Shown: in pieces, positions 55,250 through 64,000 of the stretch
Layout of the letters: every line of letters starts with the position of its first letter
Position numbering within the stretch: position 1 is the stretch's first letter
Source: Cliona cf. orientalis
Lineage: Eukaryota > Porifera > Demospongiae > Clionaida > Clionaidae
Direction of reading: 5' to 3'
Length of the DNA: 64,000 bases
Assembly: GCA_963930775.1 (NCBI GenBank)
Contig: OZ005700.1
Location: 1,939,476-2,003,475 of the forward strand
Position numbers and translations under genes: made by a program
Notes under the pieces: model-generated
Database searches by the model: none
Told to the model about the DNA's origin: nothing
What the model saw: only the letters and a program-made list of their open reading frames with translations

Positions 55250-58200
55250 ATGAGTAATCGCGGGAAAGACGTGCTGAAAGGGCAGCTTATGTACAGGCGG
55301 AAGGGCGCTTCTTCGTTCAAGGTATGTTCGGAGTGCTGCAACATGCACGTATAAAATTAGTGTACGTGTAGCTTGAGCTGGTGGAATGTTTCACTACAGC
55401 CTTTGTATTAACTTGTAACGCACAATTTACAAGTGGTTAATTGGGTTCGTTTACCTCCCCCCTTTTGTAGAAACGAGTGGTGACGGCGTACTGTGGTACC
55501 GGAGCAGGAGCGAACGGGAAGCATGCCGTGGCGCAGCTAACCTTGAACGAGGACTACGAGAAGGTGGAGAAGCCAGGCCAGAAACCAAAGAACATGATAC
55601 TCTTGGAGGCTGCTAGCATAGACTGCAGCTACACCAACTCTTACTCGAATGCTGGTAGACTGAGTGCATCTCCCTCACCCAGCCCCCACAGTAACTCGCA
55701 GAGTGGCAGTGGCAGTGGAATCATCACAGGATCTGGGAGCGGTAGTGGAACGATTGGCAGCATGCACCCTTTCAATATCGTCACCAAGACTGGGGACACT
55801 CATGAGTTCCTCTCCGAGAGTGAAAACGACAGACTGAGATGGGTCAAGCTGCTCCAGCTACTGATCATGTTCCCCTATTCCACCATCCCAGACGAGCCAA
55901 CGAACAAGCCAATTAAGGAGTCCCTCAGATCTCAACTTGATCCAAAGAGATATGGTGCAGGTGAATAATATGCAAATGATAGCTATGTGTTTGTATTGAG
56001 TTCATGGTATCTAATCGTCATTTGTGATTACAAACAAATGTCCACATTTGGTATGTTTCTCCTTCCTAGCTTTGAATTTGCCATGTTTATGTTACAAGTA
56101 TTGAACATGAGCATTTTCAGTTTACTGCCTTGGTGTGTGTATTTATTAGCTGATGTTATGTGTAGTGTAGGTATCCCCAATGTTGTTGATGTGGTCTAGG
56201 CTTCCGCTATCTTAAGGTCTCCTTGTTTAAATGATGGCTCCCCCTAGTTTGTGTACAATAATGATATTGAAAGGGCTTGTTTTCCTTGTGTATGGATTTA
56301 ATATAGTAAAGGCAAAGTAAGGTCATGTACACACAGCACCAGTGCATGTTTAGAAACCAGCACATGTCCTCCATGCCTGGGGTTTTTGTTGGTAGCAGCA
56401 TTCATTGCATGTTGGGTAAAATCTGTGGTTTAGATCACTAGTGCTTCAGAAGTCTCATGACCCAACCACATCTTAGATATGAAGAAGTGTTGATCACCCC
56501 CCTCTTACACAACCACTTGTTTTAGCTTGTATTGCTCATTTCTTGTCCCAGAGGCCAGCTAGCTAACTACTCTGTGTTTACTTCCTAGGATTTCACTGGA
56601 AATGAGTTTTTGTTGAGTTTCTGTTGCAACTTACATGACCTGGTAGTTTACAAGGAACCTAAGGGAGTGCCCAACACACTCCTGTACTGGGAGTAGGTGG
56701 GCAGAAGGGAAGCATTCTCCTAGGAGAAGGCAGCTGCCATGCATACTATAGTTGAATGGAGAATCTGATGACCACTGTTAATTTGGTTTAGGTAACTGGG
56801 CAATTAAGCTGGCTTATCTCTGCATGTGTGTCAGGGTTGAGAGTTGGCTATATTTACTAAGGAAGGCTGTGTTGTATAAGTGCTGGTGTGTGTGTGTGTG
56901 TGTGTGCTGCTCCAGTAAGACTTCCCACATTGTTGAAGGAAGTTGGAGCAAGTGTCTAATTCCCAGTTTGGCTGGTGCAACATCAACCTTGGACCACCAG
57001 GACAACACAAGCTAGGAAAGCCCTACTTTAATTCCTGGCATGCTTCTACAATTGGCCTTCTCACTCAGTGCACAAAAGCTGGATAGGCCTTCCCTAGTTA
57101 GTTAGGCTTGTATGACTGAAACTGGTTTTACCAGAAGAATCATTTCTGAAGCCGAATTTCATGTCAATGTTTATTGCTTGCATGCATACACAAACAAACT
57201 TTGGGGGTCCCTAGATTCATACTAGACTCAATTAGAATTGCATCAACTTCAGTTCTTTGTCCCAGCATAGATACAACTCTCATGCAGCATCTATGGAATG
57301 TGCTTTGGCTAGTGCTGGTAGTGGCTAGCTTAGCTATCCTAACTAGAAGCTATATGCAGGTAATTGGTGCCTATTCCTATGACATACTGCTGGTATTTGA
57401 ACCAGGGCTGAGTGACAAATATTATTATTACATTTGTCTTCCTGTGTTGTCTAAAATTGGAACTTGTGACTAGTGCTAGCCTACTCTTTGTGGTAGTCTC
57501 CCTCCTCACTTGCACAACCTGGCCAATACAATCACTGCCTCTTTGTTAAATCCACTTTGTTTATGTGTGAAGCTCACTAAAGAGGTGGCTGGAAGACATA
57601 AACTGTGGCCAGTGATTGGGTCTCCTTGTCTAACCTTGTTTTGGAGGATTCTAGTCTTTCAATAATGCTTTCCCTGAGCTTGGCCCATCTATTATTGCTG
57701 ACCTTGGTCTGGAATGGGAGCAAAGTTTAATGGGGGTCAAGGGTATCCTCCATTCCATGTTGTAAAGTGGGAGAAGTGTTTTTATTATTTTCTCTCTCCC
57801 ACCTCTTTCTGTTCCTTATCTACCTACCCTTACCTGTCTCTGTCTCTCTCCCTTTCCCTTTTAGATTCTGTGTGGCCAGTCTACATTCTACCGGAGGAAG
57901 TAGGTTCAAGGTTGAGCATCATTGGCACCAATGTGGTGGCCTTGAAAAGTGGTGGAAATGGCAAGATTGGACACTTGGACATCTACAATCCAGGAGACCC
58001 CTCCACTCCTCTCATTTCTTGGGACAGAGACAAGATGAGAAGAACTGGAAAGACTGGTCACCTTGTCTTTATCGAGATTGGTAGACGTTGCCAGGGTGGC
58101 CCAGGCCTAGTGTGGATGTACACAGGATTCAATGATGCTCAAGCTCTCAGAGAAACGCTTCACAAGTAAGAACGAGAACTAGCTGTAGGGGGGGGGGGGG

Positions 58201-61102
58201 TTAAAAGCTGGTTCAACCTGTTCTCTTTTAAAAATTAATTATAATCTGACTTTTGCTGGCTGTTGACGGAGTGGTGGCCAGTGGGTAGCTCATTTGTGGC
58301 TCTGGCAGTAGTAGTGCGGTCTGTGGTGCGTAGTAAGGGATTACCTAAGAGAATTTGTGGTTAGAGTGCAAATTGATGTGAAGCTGCACGTGTTGACCTC
58401 AGATTGTGCAAACCAGCAGTATGCATGATCCTGGCCTGCTGGACAAAAAGGCTGTACTTTGTTCCACTTTGTGTGGACTTTGTTATGTTTTCATAGCTGC
58501 AGGTCATTGATGTTGAAAAGCCTGAAATTATGGGAAGGATTGTCCTTAAAATTTTTTCAGGAGAAAAGGTCACATTTGATCCATCAGCTATGGACTATTG
58601 ACAGCTTGTACAATGGTTAGGTGCAAACAGGGCAGTTACATGATTGCCTCTAGCTATAGAACACCCAAAGGAAGCATTGTTTATAAGCATTCAGTCTATT
58701 ATTACACTTCCTTCCTTGGGGATTGGCTTCTATTTATAGATTGCCAAGTGTAGGCAGGTAAGCTAGATGGATGCCTGGGTGTAGCTGGCTAAACCTGGCA
58801 TGGTTGGGTGTGCCAGGGATGATGCAATGCAGGAATGGAGGTCATAGCAGAGGGAGTGGTGGTATGTCAACATTGTCCTACAGTCCAGCCAGGTCCTTAG
58901 ATGGTTCTTGAAATGTAATAATATACCCCATGGTATTTTGTCCCTGAACATGTAGTTTAGACACACTGTCTATATTGGTACTGGCAACCATTCCTGGAAT
59001 TTAATTGGGCATGTCCTACAGGTTCGCCTACACAAAGAATCTGGTTCCACTCTGGGATCACCCCACACTAAATCTCTCTCTCTCTCTCTCTCTCTCCCCC
59101 CCTCTCTGCCCAACTTGGTAGGGCTGGTTAGCCAATGAGGCTGCAGTACAGGTTTCTTAGTAATACTATTAGTGGTCAGAAGAAGCCAGTGTCCAATTAT
59201 AGTAGTGGTGGCATTGTCCTCCTTCCAGTGGGCTTGCCTTCCCCTTCCCTTTGCTACATGTGTGCACCTGTTTCATACATGTTTGTATGCATGGAATGGG
59301 GGAGGTTTTCTATATGTAGTGCTTTTGTGTGGAGGTTTTGCTAGTTGTATGGTAGGGAGTTAGCAAATTCTATAGTAGAGTAACCAGGAATTATTTCATA
59401 GTCCACAGAGTAATGCTCAAGTTGGTCTGCAGTAGTTGGGGCAGTTGCCTTGGTGGTCCGTGTGGTAACCTGATAGGGGTCTGTAGCTAAGGGGACAGCT
59501 AGATGCTACAGAGTTATCCTACACAAATTTGTTAATCACCAAGGGCAATTTTTTGGGGGTATGTACATTATATGCGTCTGATGTGTGTGTTTAGAACGCA
59601 AGACTTTCCTTCTATTGTACAAATTGTGCCCCCTTTTCCTTTTGGCTATGCACACATAAACAATCTTTTCCTAGTAAAAAGGAAATGGGCCAAGGTTCCT
59701 GCATAGTAGCTGCTTCCTTCAATGACTCATATCATTTGATATATTATTCACTCATACATTCTACCCACCCACCTGCAGTTTCCTCTTCAAGGGCGATGGC
59801 AGAGCTGTTGCAATCCCTACCCAAAGCTCACCACCAATCTACGACGTGCCTCGCTCCTCGCTGGACACGACCCTCCCTCCGTCCTACAAGCGTCACAACT
59901 CCATCCCCGGCTACAACAACCATGTCCTGTCCAGAAGCAGATCCCACGACCATGACTCTGGCTACCCTCCCTCTCCCATCAGTAGCATGAACACACCTCC
60001 CCAACTGGACGGTCCACCCGTAAGACTCGACAAGCATCCATCGATTCGCCGCAAAAGTGGCCCTCGTGATCTGTCGCGTAGCAATAGTACAACATCGTTT
60101 GGCAGTCTGAGTGAACGCGAAATACACTACGCAGGAGGGAGTCGATCTAGAGATTCAGCAATAGAGGATGGAGAGGGATCTGGTGATTCACGTTCAAACT
60201 CTCCTCAAGATGAAGACGTGGGTGTAATTGGTCAGATGGACCCAGACCAGCTTCCCAGTGGCAATGGAGCAGGAGCGCCGTACTATGATTCAGTCCCCAG
60301 GAGAACGTACTCTGATGGGGCAGTGGCAAATGGTCACCAACGAGTTGTGCTACCAGGAGGAGGAGATCCCGCTCACTACGAGCAAATGGTGCACCCTAGA
60401 AACACTGGCATGCAGGGCTATGATGGATATGTGTTTATGAAGCCAGCTGAGAGTGGTGGTAGTAGAGCTATTTCAGCTCCTATTCCAGTTGCCTCGAGAA
60501 ATGTTGCTGTGGTTGGCGACGATACCTACCACCACCTCCAGCGAAGACCCAGTCCTCAGAATAACTCTGCTAGCCCTAGAAATCGCCAAAACTACGACCA
60601 GCTCCCCACAATATCTGAGGGACATCGATCCAATTATGAGAACCATCCTCTCCCTCGCGATCTTAAAGGTGTATCCGTCGAGTACAGGCCAAGCTACGAG
60701 AATGTGGAGAAGGCACGTCAAGATCGCAGAGGCTCCATGAACATGGACCAATACGAGAATGTGGATGGCGAGCAGTCAACTGGCCAGAACTCAAATGCCA
60801 ACAATGGCAACAGTGGTGGTCAGAAGAAAAGGCTTTCGCTGCGACGCCGCTCCAGTGAGGAGGTTGTGGGCAGAAGAGATGTCGTGTCTCCCATGACACC
60901 AAATGGTGGAGCTAACGACATCGAGGGTTATGTCGTAATACAGTCGAAATCTGAGAGCGGAGATGTAAACTCAACCGTGCCGGCTGTTGGCTATGCTAGC
61001 CTAAACTATCAGTCAACTGACGTGGTGGGAGCAATGCGTACCGAGCGTCGGCTACACAGCGAGCAATATCACAGATCACAGGTGGTTTCTAGCGAGAATT
61101 GA
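55250..61102 (+). CDS. PH plus IRS-type PTB docking protein (IRS/DOK-like)
   Basis: Proteins of this layout dock on NPxY motifs of receptor tyrosine kinases and, once phosphorylated, recruit SH2 proteins. Four exons (55250-55321, 55471-55960, 57865-58165, 59779-61102) give 728 residues. A PH domain lies at about 8-165, with a Ser/Gly-rich insert, closing with THEFLSESENDRLRWVKLLQ. The IRS-type PTB domain lies at about 190-290: WPVYILPEE, RRTGKTGHLVFIEIGRR, GPGLVWMYTGFNDAQALRE; the Arg residues before and after the FIEIG strand are where IRS1 binds the phosphotyrosine. The 440-residue tail has tyrosine motifs: YDVP, YEQM and YVFM (YxxM, PI3K type), YENH and two YENV (YxN, GRB2 type). The orthology to IRS versus DOK is unresolved. 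Confidence 0.88.
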
Positions 61103-62052
61103 TGGCATGGGCAGCACATTGCTTAAATTATTTATTTTTTTGTTTGTCTCTTCTCCTTCTGGGTTGTTATAGCAACAAACTTCCCCCTATCCCACACTTG
61201 ATTGTATTATTGATTTACCTGTTATTTTCAGTTCGAAAATTATCCTCGTGCTATAGTATAAGTAGCTATTCAGTTTTGATTTTGTTTTTAAATCACCCCT
61301 CAATAATATTCCCCCCATATCACCTACGTTTATTTTTTTTTTTGTTTTGTGCTCACCATCCATTACACACTTATCCATCTTCTTCGATCCTCGATGACTA
61401 ACCAACCACCTGTCGATCTGCTCTCATCTCCACTGCCAGTGCTGATTTTATTGTGCTGATTCCTCATCAAATCAAGCTGAAAAATAATTGCTGACTGGCT
61501 GAAAAAATTTGCTGCCTCACTCGATTTCCATTGTTCTAATCTTTTATATAATACAGAGATTATTTTGGCATTCATGATATTCTAAGATTAGTTGTTTTGT
61601 GAACACTGCACACAAGTTTTGATTCCTACTTCTGTACGACCTCTCTAGTTTGGCTTTTTCATCTCTTAACTCCACCTCAATCACCTTGCCCACTTTATTA
61701 GCTGAAAGCATAGATGAGCCAGGCAAAAAACCATGCAAATTATGATAAATTATTTAAAAGCAGATACCGTCATTCTCCTTAGGTGCCTTACAATTTTATT
61801 TAATAGCAGCTTATTGATTTTCATGTACATTATGCCAATTTTCAAATAAAAAATAAATATTGAATGCTGAAAGTGATTGTATAACGACGTACACCTATTC
61901 ACGTGCATAAGGAAACTATCATAACATGCATGTATGGCTAGTGTAGGGTCTGCTTGGGCATAGACCAAAATGCACGCACACAGACTGGAGCAGGTGTGAT
62001 AATGCGCATGCGCGCACATGACATGTCACGCCCACTAAATTTTCATACCAGC
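61103..62052. other. Spacer between PH-PTB and GNAT genes
   Basis: It contains the 3' untranslated region of the PH-PTB gene and the promoter of the acetyltransferase gene. No further gene was recognised. AATAAA occurs near 61850. Confidence 0.45.
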
Positions 62053-63307
62053 ATGGATGACACTGTGTTCACCCATAGCAACTACACTGTGCGACATTGG
62101 ACGAGCAGTGATAGAGAACCAGTTGCTGCACTGGTTCAAGAGTGTCTAGAGTCCTATGGGCTGAAGTTTGAGGCTCAGGGAGCCGACCTGGACGCCATTG
62201 CTGTGGAGGACCACTACCTGAAGAATAGTAGGGGTGAATTCTGGGTAGTAGTGGACCAGCAGTCCAATAAAATTGTTGGATCTGGTGGCTACTATGAGGT
62301 CAATCATGAATCAGAGGGTGAAGGAGAGAACAGAATGGTTGCCACTGCCGTAGAAATAAGGAAAATGTACCTCCTACCTGAAGCGAGGGGGAAAAAACTC
62401 GGAAGAACAATGCTAGAGGTGAGATTCAGTATCCAGGCCATGGGACTGTGTATTAAATTTGAGAATTATTAAGTATGAAGAAGTGTATAAAATGTACATG
62501 CAAATGATTGTATTATAGCAAATTTATACTTTTATGAAAATTTATCCCAAGTGGTCCCTTTTCTCATAGTGGGTCACAAATTAATAAGATTGATTGGACC
62601 ACTCTAAAATGAAAGATTTGATATATTATTTTCATGAAAGTTCTTAGCTTAACAAGGATGGGCACACACACTCTCATCACCCCATCTACATCCTAAAGCT
62701 AGCTGGAAGAGAAAAAATCCGGGCAGCCACCGGGAATCGAACCCAGGGCCACTGGCTTGAGCCACCAGCGCTCTACCACTGAGCTACGACCACCCTTAGG
62801 CACCCGAACTCCCCCCTTCCAGCTTTAAGGGCGAAAGTCAACCCTATACCCAAACTACGTTCACGGAGTCTGCCGGGATAATTAAATCACCAAAGCACAG
62901 AGCCCCAACAATAGTAATTACATGAAAGTTCTTAGCTTAACAAGGATGGGCACACACACTCTCATCACCCCATCTACATCCTAAAGCTAGCTGGAAGAGA
63001 AAAAATCCGGGCAGCCACCGGGAATCGAACCCAGGGCCACTGGCTTGAGCCACCAGCGCTCTACCACTGAGCTACGACCACCCTTAGGCACCCGAACTCC
63101 CCCCTTCCAGCTTTTTTTTTTTTTTTTTTCATGTAGTATTTGGAGAGAAGAATTGCAGAGAAAGGCTACAGAACTATCTACATTGAGACGGCATCAGTGC
63201 TGAAGGAAGCATGCAAACTCTATACATCGGCAGGGTACATACCTGTGAAGGGGGTGGAGACTCAGAGGTGTGACCAGAGATTGTACAAAAATATTTCATC
63301 ATCATAG
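62053..63307 (+). CDS. GNAT-family N-acetyltransferase
   Basis: GNAT enzymes transfer acetyl from acetyl-CoA to amines; the substrate is unknown. Two exons (62053-62418, 63137-63307) give 178 residues. The domain starts at YTVRHWTSSDREPV. Motif A reads VEIRKMYLLPEARGKKLGRTMLE, with RGKKLG in place of the usual RGxGxG/A acetyl-CoA loop. It continues YLERRIAEKGYRTIYIET and ends with the typical KLYTSAGYIPV. In-frame ATGs at 62002, 62008 and 62023 could add up to 17 residues, but conserved sequence begins only after 62053. The intron holds the duplicated tRNA-like unit; its second copy directly abuts the poly-T tract before the acceptor. Confidence 0.9.
62633..62826. repeat. 194-bp direct repeat, copy 1, containing tRNA-like unit
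   Basis: This appears identical by eye to 62921-63114, 288 bp downstream. Identity across the whole unit implies recent duplication or conversion. Confidence 0.95.
62722..62793 (-). tRNA. tRNA-like gene, copy 1 (possible Glu CTC; may be pseudogene)
   Basis: The minus strand has a perfect A box (TAGCTCAGTGG), B box (GGTTCGATTCC), D stem GCTC/GAGC, T stem CTGGG/CCCGG and an anticodon stem CTGGT/GCCAG. The loop reads GGCTCAA, giving CTC in the anticodon place, but the base before it is G rather than the near-invariant U33. The acceptor pairing relies on several G-U pairs. A T6 terminator follows within a few bases. It looks transcribable by Pol III but is doubtful as a translating tRNA. Confidence 0.6.
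62921..63114. repeat. 194-bp direct repeat, copy 2, containing tRNA-like unit
   Basis: This is the second copy of the unit at 62633-62826. It runs straight into a poly-T tract of about 19 (63112-63130), which serves as the polypyrimidine tract of the acetyltransferase intron, or as poly-A on the minus strand. Confidence 0.95.
63010..63081 (-). tRNA. tRNA-like gene, copy 2
   Basis: This has the same sequence and features as the copy at 62722-62793, including A box, B box and T6 terminator, with the same unusual G at position 33. Confidence 0.6.
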
Positions 63308-63498
63308 AGTTTCAAAGAGTTAGTATTTATACATTGTGGTACATTTTCCTTAATGTTTAATACTTAGAGTCTGTTATTATTATAATACTGTGTGTATGAA
63401 AAGAAACCAAAATAAGCAGAAGATACAAAAAGTGGTGTTGCGTGTATAATACTGGACAGAATGGATAGGGTTAATTCACGTTTGGTGAGGTTTTCAGA
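63308..63498. other. Tail-to-tail spacer
   Basis: This 190-bp gap between two convergent genes must carry both 3' untranslated regions. Nothing else was seen. Confidence 0.5.
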
Positions 63499-64000
63499 TC
63501 ATCTCCAGTGTCTCTCTCTGTCGTGGTCACCCCTACCGTGCCAGTGGTCATGATAGCGATCAGGTTTGTTACCGTGGTACTGGTGACCTCTATGACCTCC
63601 ACGACCACGTCCCTCATCCCACCCACCGCCATCTCCTCCATCATGGCCAGAGTGATGATGATGATGATGATGATGATGGTGGTGGGGGCCACCTCGAGGG
63701 GGCATCCTATTCCCCCCATCCCCTCTATAGCCATGCCCCCCACTATCATAGTAATTTGAGTGCCCCCCAGTGCCACTGCTGCCATAGTCCTGTCGATATT
63801 CTCCTTGGTGCTGCTGTTCCCATTGCTGGTGGGCGTGGCCACGATGGGTGGGAGGAGCTCCATGGTGTCCATGGAGAGGCTGCTGGTTGCCACCTGCACC
63901 ATATTGTTGCTGTTGCTGTGGCTGTGGCTGGCCTGGGGAAGACGCGTAAGGAGAACCAGTGGCAGTTCCAGCCGATCTTCCATCTTGATGATGATGATGA
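63499..64000 (-). CDS. C-terminal exon of a Gly/His/Gln-rich protein (partial)
   Basis: The minus strand is open from the window edge to a stop at 63499-63501, about 166 codons. In order it shows a His run at the edge, Pro/Gln-rich sequence with QQQQQ, His/Gly-rich sequence (PLHGHHGAPPTHRGHAH), SNYYDSGGHGYRGDGGN, MPPRGGP and 11 consecutive His, then Gly/Asp/Arg-rich sequence ending DHDRERHWR. RGG and tyrosine-rich low complexity suggest an RNA-binding protein tail, but no folded domain lies in the window. An overlapping frame from 63983 is a shadow: this frame has the RGG and YYDSGG pattern and natural basic end. Confidence 0.6.
   Translation of the reverse strand, partial: HHHHQDGRSAGTATGSPYASSPGQPQPQQQQQYGAGGNQQPLHGHHGAPPTHRGHAHQQWEQQHQGEYRQDYGSSGTGGHSNYYDSGGHGYRGDGGNRMPPRGGPHHHHHHHHHHHSGHDGGDGGGWDEGRGRGGHRGHQYHGNKPDRYHDHWHGRGDHDRERHWR

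Noticed and set aside
63471..63983. 170-codon minus-strand frame beginning MEDRLELPL at the right edge
   Set aside because: The alternative frame has the coherent RGG, YYDSGG and His-rich pattern and stays open to the window edge, so this one is taken as a shadow.

Overview
The window is nuclear DNA from an animal. Almost every gene is split by short GT-AG introns (one GC-AG intron seen) and there are no bacterial-type operons. The products are eukaryotic and partly animal-specific: UPF3, ribophorin II, peflin, CCDC43, TFIIIC110, and a PH plus IRS-type PTB adaptor. Short introns, tightly packed genes, head-to-head gene pairs and a plant-VPS9a-like Rab5 GEF fit an early-branching animal such as a demosponge. 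That placement is inference; no rRNA or mitochondrial marker is present.

Layout, left to right. A gamma-glutamyltransferase gene (minus) runs off the left edge and shares a 256-bp promoter region with an AK2-type adenylate kinase (plus) that hosts an antisense tRNA-Arg(ACG) gene in an intron. A single-exon UPF3 gene (minus) lies head-to-head with ribophorin II (RPN2, plus), followed by peflin (PEF1, plus). CCDC43 (minus) is head-to-head with a membrane-anchored alpha/beta-hydrolase-like protein (plus) that lacks the usual catalytic Ser and His. From 17.3 to 20.8 kb lies a repeat-rich gap holding a 52-bp minisatellite, a second repeat block with inverted CCAAT motifs, and copies of a dispersed element also found at 13.3 kb. 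From 20.8 to 34.0 kb one minus-strand gene can be assembled from 23 exons, all in phase. It joins four ZNF512-like paired zinc-finger modules and an AT-hook/low-complexity region to the WD40 part of TFIIIC subunit GTF3C2. A VPS9-domain Rab5 GEF (plus) covers 35.2-45.2 kb. About 9 kb without recognisable genes follows, with local tandem repeats. A PH-PTB docking protein with many SH2-type tyrosine motifs (plus) spans 55.2-61.1 kb. A GNAT acetyltransferase (plus) carries a duplicated tRNA-like Pol III unit in its intron. The C-terminal exon of a Gly/His/Gln-rich protein (minus) runs off the right edge.

The genes are housekeeping and signalling genes that do not form one pathway. The most unusual observations are the ZNF512-TFIIIC110 fusion, the pseudo-hydrolase, two non-autonomous DNA transposons with readable target-site duplications inside introns of the fusion gene, and the tRNA-like duplication. 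Exon borders were read by hand from reading frame and splice consensus; no alignment or transcript data were available.
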